From contig CANONT010000010.1 of assembly GCA_947567695.1 (NCBI GenBank), positions 1-42,000 of the forward strand: a stretch of 42,000 nucleotides of DNA, given 5' to 3'. The translations under genes were made by a program, and so were the position numbers. Each line of letters opens with the position of its first letter. Positions within the stretch are counted from its first letter, which is position 1. This DNA comes from an uncultured Clostridium sp. (GTDB lineage Bacteria; Bacillota; Clostridia; TANB77; CAG-508). This document shows positions 1 through 10,781 of the stretch, piece by piece. The notes beneath the pieces were generated by a model. It had not been told where the DNA came from and made no database searches. It saw only the letters and a list, made by a program, of their open reading frames with translations.

Positions 1-171
1 GAAAGAAAAACTTTCAAGTAACTGCAAATTACAGCAAAGCGTAATAGGTGAGGAAGAGAAAGAAAAACTTTCAAGTAACTGCAAATTACAGCAAAGCGTA
101 ATAGGTGAGGAAGAGAAAGAAAAACTTTCAAGTAACTGCAAATTACAGCAAAGCGTAATAGGTGAGGAAAA
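1..171. repeat. 57-bp tandem repeat, three copies plus a degenerate fourth
   Basis: Copies begin at 1, 58 and 115 and are almost identical. A shortened, diverged copy follows to about 215. The period is a multiple of three, so the repeat keeps one frame open, which fits a coding repeat whose copy number may vary between strains. Confidence 0.9.
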
Positions 172-227
172 AGAAAGTGCAAACTTTCGGTAACTGTAAG
201 TTAAGCAATAGGAAAGCTACAAATTAG
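2..227 (+). CDS. C-terminal end of an unidentified gene with 19-residue tandem repeats (partial)
   Basis: The frame is open from the left edge. It encodes three near-identical 19-residue units containing LSSNCKLQQSVIGEEE, matching a 57-bp DNA repeat, then a diverged unit. The zero frame meets CGG at 188-190 followed at once by TAA. If the C is skipped, the frame continues as G-N-C-K-L and ends at TAG 225-227. The NCKL codons there (AAC TGT AAG TTA) differ only synonymously from those in the repeats (AAC TGC AAA TTA), which suggests that the shifted frame is coding. The gene starts outside the window and I do not recognise it. A non-coding tandem repeat is the alternative. Confidence 0.45.
188..190 (+). 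other. Candidate CGG +1 frameshift site in the partial gene at the left edge
   Basis: TTT CGG TAA in the zero frame. Skipping the C gives TTT-(C)-GGT-AAC-TGT-AAG-TTA, which recovers the NCKL motif of the upstream repeats in the same frame. Support is weaker than at the other sites because only 12 codons follow before a stop and the gene is unidentified. Confidence 0.45.
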
Positions 228-886
228 TAGCAGAAAACAACAGGTTTTGTTGTGTTTTCATAAAAACTCGAAATGAGTTCGAGAAAAGGAAATTGAAAAC
301 AACACTATAATTTTCTAAAGCAGGAATATTGTTGTTATTATAAATTTTGAAGATGGAATTTTGATTTTATATTTATCACAAGATGTGAAAAATATGGTAA
401 AAATCAAAATAACAGATTTAAAGTTTATGATGATGATGATAGGAATGTGATTCATAGGAAATATCAAAATAAAGTTTTTCTAAATTTAGACAAAGCCGAA
501 TAGCTTTCAATAAATTTTAGAAAAATGAAATATTTATAATTAGATAATGACAAGAAAGTCGCATCTAAATATATAAATATTTCGGACTACTTTTATTAAA
601 AAGCGATAATTGCTTTATAATGAATTTAGTATTTTGATATGAATTATGATAAGAAAATAGGATAGGTTAAGTAGATGGAGATTTGTCGAATAAAAAAGTA
701 GAGAGACAATTTGAAAATTTCAGATAAACGAAGAAGTTTATCTGTTACAAATAAATAACTTTCCGTAAGGAGACCATATCTGAGATAAATATCTTAGAAG
801 GTCTCCTTTTTTTGGAGTAAATCGCATTTTTAATAGGAGTGGAACATATAAATATAAAGAAAATATTTATATGTGAGGTTATTTAT
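228..886. other. Gene-free stretch with hairpins
   Basis: No convincing gene. It holds a perfect hairpin at 721-744 (9-bp stem, 6-base loop), a terminator at 767-813, and a few short open stretches. One of these (about 350-502) ends in protein-like sequence (FKVYDDDDRNVIHRKYQNK) but has no start codon or ribosome binding site. An RNA gene ending at the terminator is possible, but I recognise no known RNA. Confidence 0.5.
767..813 (+). terminator. Rho-independent terminator upstream of cwlD
   Basis: Stem AAGGAGACC / GGTCTCCTT enclosing a second small inverted repeat, followed by a run of T. It ends whatever is transcribed from 228-766 and insulates cwlD. Confidence 0.75.
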
Positions 887-1604
887 ATGTTAGTTTTAAA
901 TAGAAAAAGAATATCGATTGTCATACTATGTATATTAATGTCTGTGTTTAGTTTTATGATAGCGACGACTCATAAAGAAGAAAATACAATTCCTACAACA
1001 GCAACGCCAGTATCAGGAAGAACCATTGTAATAGATGCAGGACATGGTGTACCAGATGAACGGAGCACAAAGTAGTTCTGGTACTACGGAGGCAGAAACT
1101 AACTTAAAAATTGCATTAAAAGTACAAAATTTATTAGAAACAAGTGGAAGTACAGTCATATTGACTCGTTCTGACGAAAATGCCATTTATGACTTAGATG
1201 CTCAAACACTAAAGCAAAAGAAAATTTCTGACATTCATAATCGAGTAAAGATCGGGAATGAGTCAAGTGCAGACATTTTTGTCAGTATTCATTTAAATAA
1301 AATTCCACAACCACAATATTGGGGATGGCAATGTTTTTATAAAAATGGAGATGAGAAAAGTACAAATTTAGCAAAACAAATCCAATCTAATTTAAATGAT
1401 GCTATTCAAAAAGAGAATAAAAGAGTAGCTATGAAATTAGACACCGTTTATATTATGAAACATGTAGAAATACCAATTTCTATTGTAGAGTGTGGTTTTT
1501 TGTCTAATCCAGAGGAAGAAAAACTGTTGCTAGAAGATGATTATCAAAATAAGTTGGCTTGGGGGATTTATAACGGAATTACAGATTATTTTGCAATGGA
1601 ATAA
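887..1604 (+). CDS. cwlD: N-acetylmuramoyl-L-alanine amidase, CwlD-like, with an internal CGG +1 site
   Basis: Zinc amidase (Amidase_3) that removes stem peptides from muramic acid. CwlD acts in making spore-cortex muramic lactam. The product has an N-terminal membrane anchor (about residues 9-25), then VIDAGHGVPDE and, after the shift, GAQSSSGTTEAETNLKIAL, followed by ILTRSDENAIYDLD, VSIHLN and the CwlD-typical VECGFLSNPEE. I chose ATG 887 because GTGAGG (873-878) precedes it; an in-frame GTG at 839 lies too close to its GGAG. The zero frame stops at 1075 after CGG at 1061-1063. Skipping that C gives 238 residues, matching the usual CwlD length. The Gly restored lies next to the zinc site, so the shift is needed for an intact catalytic domain. 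Confidence 0.9.
1061..1063 (+). other. CGG +1 frameshift site in cwlD
   Basis: GAT GAA CGG AGC ACA AAG TAG in the zero frame. Skipping C reads GAA-(C)-GGA-GCA-CAA, giving PDEGAQ where the family has a Gly-Ala pair after the GHG motif. It is codon 59 of 239. Confidence 0.85.
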
Positions 1605-1703
1605 AATTGCACAAAGAATTGAAAAAAAGATACATGATAATATTTATATGAGGTGAGAACAAAATAAAATTCAATTACGAATTATTGAAATTATAAAAAA
1701 TGT

Positions 1704-1732
1704 TTGCTTTTAATAAAATTAAATGTTACAAT
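1704..1732 (+). promoter_or_regulatory. Sigma-A-like promoter for the small exported protein
   Basis: TTGCTT at 1704-1709 and TACAAT at 1727-1732 are separated by 17 bases, about 30 bases before the start codon at 1763. Confidence 0.55.
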
Positions 1733-1762
1733 AAAAATAGAGTAATTATAAGGAGAAAAGCA

Positions 1763-2506
1763 ATGAATATAATAGAGAAGATAAAAGAAAAATTTAAAGA
1801 AATATTTAATAAAACGAAAAAGGGAGTTGCTATAGGAGGGACAATAGCAGCACTAGGAGTAACAACAGCTTGTGCAACAGATAAGGAGACCAAAATTGTT
1901 GATAATCCTATGAAAATGGAACAAAGCAAAGACTTTAAAGAACAATTTAAATATGACGTAGAATCAGAAAATGAAGAAAAAAAAGTAGAACAAAAAATTA
2001 AAGAATTAGAAACTGCAGAAGATGTATCAGACTTTTTAAAAAATTTGTATGTAGAGCAACTGGAAACAATGATGGGGAATACGGATTGGAAAACAGCAGA
2101 TATAGAACTAGATGCTTATTTAACAGATTTATATAGATATGAATTCAAACCGAATCAAGAAAATCTTTTTTCTACATCAGAACATAATGTAAAAGTGTAT
2201 CAAGTAAAAAATACAAAGAAAAATGTGATAGATTGTGTTAGCTTGGAAAGCGAAGATGGAAAAACAGTACCTGTTGAAGTTAGTATGGACAAATCAATTG
2301 ACAACTCTGTTCTTGCTACAATGGGAACAGTAATTCCTGCTGGATTAAAATTATTAGAAGCCATGGAAAAAGGTAATGAAAATGATATAACTGACAGTCA
2401 GAGGCAATTTATAAACTCAGTGAAAGAATTTCAAAATACCAAAGAAAATCAAAAGATAGAAGAAAAAACACAGGAAAATCCAGAAAAAGAATTCGAATAC
2501 GAATAA
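1763..2506 (+). CDS. Hypothetical exported or lipoprotein-like acidic protein
   Basis: I do not recognise this family. The start at 1763 follows TAAGGAG at 1749-1755; an upstream in-frame ATG at 1700 overlaps the promoter. The 247-residue product has a basic N-terminus (residues 1-23), a short hydrophobic segment, then VTTACATDK, which looks like a poor lipobox (Thr, not Leu/Val, at -3). The rest is charged, with an acidic Glu/Lys-rich tail ending QENPEKEFEYE. It lies between cwlD and the glucan synthase and has its own promoter. Membrane or wall attachment is inference. Confidence 0.7.
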   Translation: MNIIEKIKEKFKEIFNKTKKGVAIGGTIAALGVTTACATDKETKIVDNPMKMEQSKDFKEQFKYDVESENEEKKVEQKIKELETAEDVSDFLKNLYVEQLETMMGNTDWKTADIELDAYLTDLYRYEFKPNQENLFSTSEHNVKVYQVKNTKKNVIDCVSLESEDGKTVPVEVSMDKSIDNSVLATMGTVIPAGLKLLEAMEKGNENDITDSQRQFINSVKEFQNTKENQKIEEKTQENPEKEFEYE

Positions 2507-2530
2507 TGAAATAAAAAACTAAAAATGCAT

Positions 2531-2590
2531 AAAATTTCCACTTCTTGCGAACAATATGTTTAAAACATATTGAGCAAGGAGTGGAATTTT
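2531..2590 (+). promoter_or_regulatory. Long hairpin covering the glucan synthase ribosome binding site
   Basis: Left arm 2531-2560 and right arm 2562-2590 are complementary over nearly 30 bases with few mismatches. The right arm contains the AAGGAG used by the start at 2591 and is followed by a T run. The structure would hide the ribosome binding site, and it could also act as a terminator or attenuator behind the previous gene. Confidence 0.6.
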
Positions 2591-5500
2591 TTGAAAATCA
2601 ATAAAGTATTAAAAATAAATGGTACCTTACTAGACAAAAACCAATTAGAAAAACACTTACAAAAAATAGCTTCTGGTCACAATTTAAGCAATAAATCACA
2701 AAAAGATACCTATCCCGTACCACAAATGTTAGAAAATTTTAAAATCATAGAACAAGTCTATCAGTTATTAAATGAACACCTAAAATTAGGAATTAGTATC
2801 CATCCAGCAGGAGAATGGCTTTTAGATAACTTATATATCATAGAAGAAACGGTAAAGCAAATTCAAAAAGAATTAACCTTAAAAAAATATACTAATTTCG
2901 TAGGGGTAGCCAATGGAACTTATAAAGGATTTGCCAGAATTTATGTATTAGCCTCTGAAATTGTAGCTTATACCGATAATAAAATCGAAAGAAAAGATTT
3001 AGAAGATTACTTAGCAAGTTATCAAACCAAAAAGACACTAAGTATGGAAGAGATATGGAATATAGGCATGTTTCTTCAAATTGCTATGATTGAAAATATT
3101 CGAGAGATTTGTGAAAAAATTTATAGTTGCCAAATGCAAAAATACAAAGCAGAAAATATTGTAGAAAGATTAGTAGAAAACAAAACTAGACCAGAACAGC
3201 ATTTCCGAGTTGGCCAAGTAAAAAGACTAGAAAAAGATGTATTCAAAGATATGAAATATCCTTTTATTGAGTATATGTCCTATATTTTGAAACGCTATGG
3301 AAAAAAGGGATATAGTTATTTAAAAGCTTTAGAAGAAGCAGTCGAAATGACTGGTACAACCGTATCAGAGGTAATTAAAAAAGAGCATTTTGATATTGCT
3401 GTTAGAAAAGTATCCATTGGAAATAGTATAACTAGTATCAAAAAAATTCAGAGAATTAACTTTTTAGAAATATTTGAAAAAATCAATGGAGTAGAAGAAA
3501 TCTTGAGACAAGATCCAAGTCATGTCTACGAAAAAATGGAAGACAAAACAAAAGAATATTATCGAAATAAAATCAAAGAAATAGCTAAAAAGACAAAAAT
3601 TTCAGAGATATATATTGCTAGAAAAGCATTAGAATTGTCACAAAGTGCAAAAATAGAAGAAAAACAAGCTCATATTGGATATTATCTAATCGATCAAGGA
3701 ATTAACCAATTATATGATGTGTTGCAATATAAAACTAGTAGACAAATGAGTTCAAAGGATAAAACGAGAGCCTATTTATTAGGTATCATGGCTCTTAGTA
3801 TTGTTCTATCACTTGGCATTAGTAGTTTTGTTAGACTTAATGTGATCAGTTTTTTTGTATTTTTAATTCCAGCATCTGAAATAGCCATACAAGTCATTCA
3901 ATATGTGCTAAGTAAAATGGTGAAACCAAAGCCAGTTCCAAAGTTGGATTATTCAACTGGAATAGATGAACAACACAAAACCATGGTAATTATTCCGACC
4001 ATTTTAAATGGAAAAGAAAAAGTACAAGAGCTAATGAGAAAACTGGAAGTATTTTATTTAGCTAACCAATCCAAAAATATCTATTTCACCTTACTTGGAG
4101 ATTGTAGCGAAAGTAGCCAACGACAAGAAGAAGTAGACCTAGAAATTATGAAAGAAGGAGAAGAATTGGTTAAAAGCCTAAATACGAAATACAGACAAGA
4201 ACAAGATAAAATGCCAATCTTTAGTTTTGTTTATCGAAAACGTATATGGAACGAAAAAGAAGGTTCCTATTTGGGTTGGGAACGAAAGAGAGGCATGATT
4301 ACCCAGTTTAATGATTACTTGTTAGGTAAAATTAGAAATCCATTCAGAGTTAATACCTTAGAAAATCAAGCAAAAGAAAAAATAAAATATATCATTACAT
4401 TAGATGCTGATACCGATTTAGTTCTAAATTCTGCTTTTGAGCTAGTAGGAGCCATGGCACATATTTTAAATCAGCCAGTAGTGGACAAAGAAAAACATGT
4501 GGTAGAGGATGGCTATGGAATTATGCAACCACGAATAGGCGTGAATTTGGATATCAGCTATAAAACGCTATTTACTAAAATATTTGCAGGTGCTGGAGGA
4601 GTGGATTCCTATACCAATGCCATATCAGATACGTATCAAGATAATTTTCAAGAGGGAATTTTTACGGGAAAGGGAATTTATGATTTAGAGGTATATCATA
4701 CTGTATTAGAAAATCAAATTCCAGAAAATAAGGTGTTAAGTCATGACTTACTAGAAGGAAGCTATTTGCGATGTGGACTGGTATCGGATATTATGCTAAT
4801 GGACGGATATCCTACCAAATACAATAGTTTTATGAATCGTCTTTCCAGATGGATTCGAGGAGATTGGCAAATTACAAAATGGTTAGGTTGGCAAAGTCCC
4901 TTAAATTTATTATCCAAATATAAAATATTTGACAATCTAAGGAGAAGTCTTTTAGAAATCAATCTAATCATAGCCATGATTTATTGCTATATCATAGGAA
5001 TAATAGAATCAAAGCCCATTTATATAGGTATTTGTTCCTTGGTTGTAGTAGCTATTTTTCCTTATATACTAGAATTGTTAAATCGTTGCATTTTTAGAAA
5101 AGAAGGAGAAGAAAAACAAAAGACCTTTACACCAAAAATTTCAGGAATAAGAGGAGCTATTTTAAGAGGTGTTATTACATTAGGCTGTTTACCATATAAA
5201 GCTTATATTTCTGGGAAAGCTATTTTGAAAACCTTATATAGAGTTATCATTACCCATAAACATCTTTTAGAATGGACGACATCAGAAGAAGCCGAAAAAC
5301 AAGCCAAATCCGATTTAGCCACCTATTATAATCAAATGGCAGTCAATGTGTTAGCTGGAATCGTTACAATTGGATTAGGATTACTAAAGGGAAATCCATT
5401 TGCGGTTTTACTAGGATTATGGTGGGGTGTTACTCCAGTGATTATGTGGTATATAAGCAAAGAGATTGAAAAAGAAAAAGCAATTGAAAAATTAGAAGAT

Positions 5501-8500
5501 GCAGAAAAAGAATATGTCTTAGAAATTGGAAAAAGAACATGGAATTTCTTTGAAACCTATCTAACAGAAGAAAATAATTATTTGATACCAGATAATTACC
5601 AAGAAGATCGAAAACAAAAAGTAGTACCAAGAACATCTTCTACGAATATTGGTTTATCATTATTAGCGGTAATCTCCGCCTATGATTTGCAGTATATCAC
5701 CTTGGAAAAAGCAATTGATTTATTAAGCAAAATGATTACCTCCATAGAAAGTTTGGAAAAATGGAATGGTCATCTATATAACTGGTACAATATTAAAACA
5801 AAAGAACCACTGAACCCAAGATATGTCTCAACCGTAGACAGTGGAAACTTTGTAGGCTATTTATATGTGGTAAAGGCTTTCTTAGAAAATTGCCAAAAGG
5901 GACGGTCCTTTTTGGCAATCAGCTGAAAGCAAACAAGAAAGAGAGATGGTAGACACAGAAAAAGATTGCCAAAAAGGACCGTCCCTTTTGGCAACAATTG
6001 AAACAATGATTGAAAATACGGATTTTACCGTACTTTATAATGATGAACAGCAAATTTTTTCGATTGGCTTTAATATAGAGGAAAATAGATTGACGGATTC
6101 TTATTATGATTTGTTAGCTTCGGAAGCTAGACAGGCAAGTTTAGTAGCAATTGCGAAAAAGGATATTCCAAGCAGGCATTGGAATCATTTGAGTAGAACT
6201 TTGACAACGTTAGGTAAGTATAAAGGATTGGTTTCTTGGTCTGGGACAGCTTTTGAATATCTAATGCCCAATATTAATATTCCAAAATATGAAGGAAGTC
6301 TTTTGGATGAGTCTTGTAAGTTTTTGATTCAGACACAAATCGAGTATAGCAAAAAGTTGAATATTCCTTGGGGGATTTCAGAGGCAGCTTTTAATGTAAA
6401 GGATTTACAAGGAAATTATCAATATAAGGCGTTTGGTGTACCTTGGCTTGGGTTAAAGCGAGGATTGGCAGATGAAATGGTTATTGCCAGTTATGGTGGA
6501 ATGTTAGCAATTAGTGAAGTGCCAAAAGAAGAGGTTGAAAATTTGAAATGGCTAGAGCAAGAAGGAATGTATGACAAATATGGCTTTTATGAAGCCATTG
6601 ATTATACGCCAGAAAGAGTAGAAAAAGATAAAAAATCGGCTGTGGTAAAAACGTATATGGCACATCATCAAGGTTTGATTTTGCTAAGCATTAATAATTT
6701 ATTTCATGATCATATTTTACAGAAAAGATTTGTCAAAAATCCTGAAATAGAAGCAGTTAGCATTTTATTGCAAGAAACGATGCCAGAAACAGCAATTATA
6801 ACAAAGGAAAAGAAGGAGAAGGTTGAAAAATTGAAATATAAAGATTATGAAAATTATATTGAAACCACTTATAAAAAGCTTGACGAAAGGCTTATAACAG
6901 GGAACTTTATTTCAAATGAAAATTATGTGATAGCCATGAATCAAAAAGGACAAGGAATTAGTAAATATAAAAATTATTATATCAATCGTTTCAAACCAAC
7001 AGATGATTACCCGCAAGGCATTTTCTTTATTGTTAAAAATATTAAAACAAAAAAAATATGGAGTTCTAATTATGCTTTTAATGAAAACAAGGAAAATCAG
7101 TATCAAATTAGCTTTATGCCAGATCAAGATAAACAAGAAATTATGAATGGTAATATCAAAACAAAAATTAGAACAACAGTGGGATCTAATCAGCCAGTAG
7201 AACTAAGAAGAATGGTACTGGAGAATCAGGGGAATGAAGAGGAAATTTTAGAGGTGACTTGCTATTTTGAACCTGTATTATCGACAAAAGAACAAGATTA
7301 TGCGCATCCAGTTTTTAATAATTTATTTTTAATCAATAAATTACACGAGGAAACTAATAGTATCATAATCGAAAGAAAAAATAGGGAAGCCCACCAAACT
7401 AAATTATATTTAGGTGCTAACTTATCCACAAATAGCGAAACAATTGGGGATTTTGAGTATGAAATAGATAAAGAAAAGTTTATTGGAAGAGGCAATTTAG
7501 GAATTCCGAATATGGTGCAAAATTCCATCCCATTATCCAAAAAGATTGGATTGGTAACTGAACCAATGGTGGCATTAAAACGTACGATAAAAGTAAAACC
7601 ACAAGAAGAAGCAACCATCGATTTCATTTTAGCTGTTCATGAAGAGGAAGAAAAGGTAATTCAAAATATTAAAAAATATCAATCTACTGAAAATGTAAGG
7701 AAAGAATTTGAACTTTCAAAGGCAAGAGTGGAGGCAGAAAGTAGATATTTAAGTATAAAAGGTAGCGATCTTGCTATTTATCAAAAAATGCTATCTTATA
7801 TTCTTTTTGACAATCCGCTAAAAGCACAACAAATGCAAAATAAAAAGACATATACAACTTATCATCAAAGTGATTTGTGGAAATACGGAATATCAGGGGA
7901 TTTACCGATTATTTTAATAAAAATCAAAAATGTAAATGATGGCTATGTCATCAAGGAAATTTTGAAAGCTTATGAGTTTTTTAGAATGAAAAATATAGAA
8001 ACAGAAATTGTGATTTTAGATGAAGAAAGACACAGTTATGAAAATTATGTAAAAGAAGAAATTGAAGATAGTATTTTAAGCAATCACATGCGTTATTTGA
8101 AAAATCAAAAAGGTGGTATTTTTACTTTAAATAAAGAAGAAATTGCTAGAAAAGATATGGAATTACTAGAATTTTTAGCAACTATCATCATCGACAGTGA
8201 TCAAGGTGGCTTGCAAAATAACATCAAGGATTTGGAAGAAAGCTATTTAGAGAAATATAAAGCAATTGGAGAAGAAGTGCCAAATTTACAAATGACAGAG
8301 GAAAATAATGATGATATTGACATTTTAGCAAATCATGAGAATTTGAAATATTATAATGAATATGGCGGATTTTCAGAAGATGGAAAAGAATATCTTATGA
8401 AAGTCAATAAAACAAACAGGTTGCCTACCGTATGGAGTCATATTATGGCAAATGAAAAATTTGGAACTCTTGTAACAGAAAATATGGGTGGCTATACTTG

Positions 8501-10742
8501 GTTTCAAAATTGTAGGCTAAATCGAGTGTCTAGTTGGGAAAATGCACCATGTTATGATATTCCATCTGAAATTATCTACTTGAAAGATCAAGAAAACCAA
8601 AAAACGTGGTCATTAGGATTAAATCCGATGCCAGATGATAGAAATTATAATATTGTGTATGGCTTTGGATATTGTAAATATATTCACAAAAGTGATGGAA
8701 TCGAGCAGGAATTAGAGACTTTTGTTCCGAAAGAAGATAGTTGTAAAATTGGGATTTTAAGTTTAAAAAATATAACGCCAAATCGAAAAAAATTGAAATT
8801 GTACTATTATATCAAACCAGTAATTGGGGAAGATGAAATGAAATCAAATGGCTATATTCACTTAAATTTTGATGCCAATAGTAATCTAATCGAGGCAAGA
8901 AATTTGTATCGAGAGGAAATGGAAAAAACAAGAATTTATATTTCTTCCAGTGAAAAAATTAAATCTTATACAGGAGACAAAAATTTCTTTTTGGGTGAAG
9001 GTGGCATACAAAATCCACAAGCCTTGAAAAAAGTAGCATTGAATCATCAAGATGCTTTAGGAAAGAAACCATGTATGGCTTATGAAATTGAAATTGATTT
9101 AGAGAGCTTTGAAAGGAAAGAGATTTCTCTTATTTTAGGAGCAGAAGAAGATAACATGGATTGTAAAAATATGGCTTACAAATATCAGAAGGTAACAAAT
9201 TGTAAAGAAGAGTTAAGTAAAATCAAGAGTTTCTGGAAGCAATTTTTAGGTAGATTACAAGTATATACGCCTTTAGAATCTGTTAATATTTTACTAAATG
9301 GTTGGGTGGCTTATCAAATTATTAATAGTAGATTAGTAGCCAAAACAGGATATTATCAATCAGGAGGAGCCTATGGCTTCCGAGATCAATTGCAAGATAC
9401 CATAGGACTTAAATATTTAGAGCCAGAAATTCTAAAACAACAGATTATCAAACACAGTGAACATCAATTTATAGAAGGCGATGTAGAACATTGGTGGCAT
9501 GACCAAAATCAAAGGGGAATTCGAACCAGATTTTCCGATGACTTATTATGGCTGGCATATCTAGTAATTGAATATATTAATTTTACAGGTGATAAGAGTA
9601 TTTTAGAAATAAAAACACCTTATTTAGAAGGTGCTATACTGGAGGATGGTCAAGATGAAAAATATGAAAAATATTTGCCAAGCAAGCAACAAGGAAGTAT
9701 TTATGAACATTGTATCAAAGCCATTGAGAAAAGTCTAAATTTTGGCGAAAATGGTCTCCCAAAGATTGGCTCAGGAGACTGGAACGACGGATTTAGTACA
9801 GTGGGTAATAAAGGAAAAGGAGAAAGCGTTTGGTTAGGATTTTTCTTAAGTTTAATTTTAGAACATTTTATAGTCTTTTGCCGAGAAAAAGAAAATGAGA
9901 TGTTAGCTCAGAAATATGAAGAAGTAAGAAACAATTTAAAAAGAGCATTAAATACAAATGGATGGGATGGAAGATGGTATCGAAGAGCTTTCATGGATGA
10001 TGGAAATGTGTTAGGTAGTATGGAAAATGAAGAATGCCGAATTGATAGTATTGCTCAGAGTTGGAGCGTTATTTCAAAAGTCGGAGATAATGACAAAAAA
10101 TATATTTCTATGGAAAGCTTAGAAAATCATTTAATCGACAGGGAAAATGGCATTATTAAATTATTAGATCCTCCTTTTGAAAAGGGAAAGTTGGAACCGG
10201 GTTATATTAAGGCATATTTACCAGGTGTTAGAGAAAATGGTGGACAATACACGCATAGCTCTGTATGGGTCATTATTGCAGAAGCCATGCTAGGATTTGG
10301 CGATAAAGCATTAGAATTGTATCGTATGATTAATCCGATAGAACATGCAAGAACCAAAGAAGCTAGTAGCAAATATAAAGTAGAACCTTATGTCATACCA
10401 GCAGACATTTATGGTACAGGAAATTTAGCTGGTCGAGGAGGTTGGACTTGGTATACTGGTTCAGCCAGCTGGTATTACAAAGCAGGAATTGAGAATTTGT
10501 TAGGACTTAAAATTGAGCAAGGCTATTTAAAGATAGAACCATGTATTCCAAAAGATTGGAAAGAGTATCAAATCAAGTATCAATGGAAGGAAAGCATGTA
10601 TAATATTATGATTAAAAATCCAAATAGCAAAAATGTTTTTGAAACTGGTGTTAGCAAGGTTCTTTTAAATGGCAATGAGATAGATAATTTGATTAAATTA
10701 GATGGCAGTAGGAATGTTTATGAAATAGAGGTTATTTTATAA
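2591..10742 (+). CDS. Cyclic beta-1,2-glucan synthase (NdvB/Cgs-like), with an internal CGG +1 site
   Basis: Giant membrane enzyme that builds and cyclises beta-1,2-glucan. Start TTG 2591 follows AAGGAG (2575-2580). Order of parts: N-terminal region; membrane pair (near residues 390-440); a family-84-type glucosyltransferase with IITLDADTD, FTGKGIYDLEVY, SHDLLEG and RWIRGDWQITKW; further membrane segments; a glycoamylase-like domain with PRTSSTNIGLSLLA, VSTVDSGNFVGYL and, after the shift, SWSGTAFEYLMP and TYMAHHQG; then a GH94 phosphorylase domain with GGYTWFQNCR, GAYGFRDQLQD, GDVEHWWHDQ and GSGDWNDGF. The zero frame stops at 5926 after CGG at 5903-5905. With the C skipped, the frame runs without a stop into the second half, giving about 2716 residues, the usual size. 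The join lies in a variable linker made by two inserted REP-like palindromes. Two separate polypeptides (second starting at ATG 5946) are the alternative. Confidence 0.85.
5889..5994. repeat. Inverted pair of REP-like palindromes inside the glucan synthase gene
   Basis: Two palindromes, 5889-5919 and 5965-5994, share the stem ATTGCCAAAA / TTTTGGCAA and core GGGACGGTCC in opposite orientation. Both are translated as linker within the glycoamylase-like part of the protein. The first carries the in-frame CGG. Confidence 0.85.
5903..5905 (+). other. CGG +1 frameshift site in the glucan synthase gene, within a REP-like element
   Basis: AAG GGA CGG TCC in the zero frame, then TGA at 5924. Skipping C reads GGA-(C)-GGT-CCT-TTT-TGG and continues in frame with ATG 5946 and the rest of the enzyme. 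It is codon 1105. Confidence 0.75.
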
Positions 10743-10747
10743 AAAGT

Positions 10748-10776
10748 GGCGAGTTTGGGACAGGCACAAACTCGCC
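10748..10776. repeat. REP-like palindrome after the glucan synthase gene
   Basis: Stem GGCGAGTTT / AAACTCGCC around the core GGGACAGGCAC. It sits just after the stop codon and between convergent genes, so it probably ends transcription on both strands. Confidence 0.7.
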
Positions 10777-10781
10777 ATTCT

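Noticed and set aside
350..502. Short protein-like open stretch ending KVFLNLDKAE
   Set aside because: No start codon, no ribosome binding site and an upstream in-frame stop; may be a gene remnant but cannot be called.
5442..5636. Minus-strand and other-frame open stretches inside the large genes
   Set aside because: They are Phe/Leu-rich shadows of Glu/Lys-rich genes, without ribosome binding sites or recognisable motifs.
5946..10742. Second half of the glucan synthase as an independent gene
   Set aside because: It begins within a domain, its start lies next to a REP-like insert with only a GAAAGAGAG before it, and the +1 frame is open right through from the first half. Not fully excluded.
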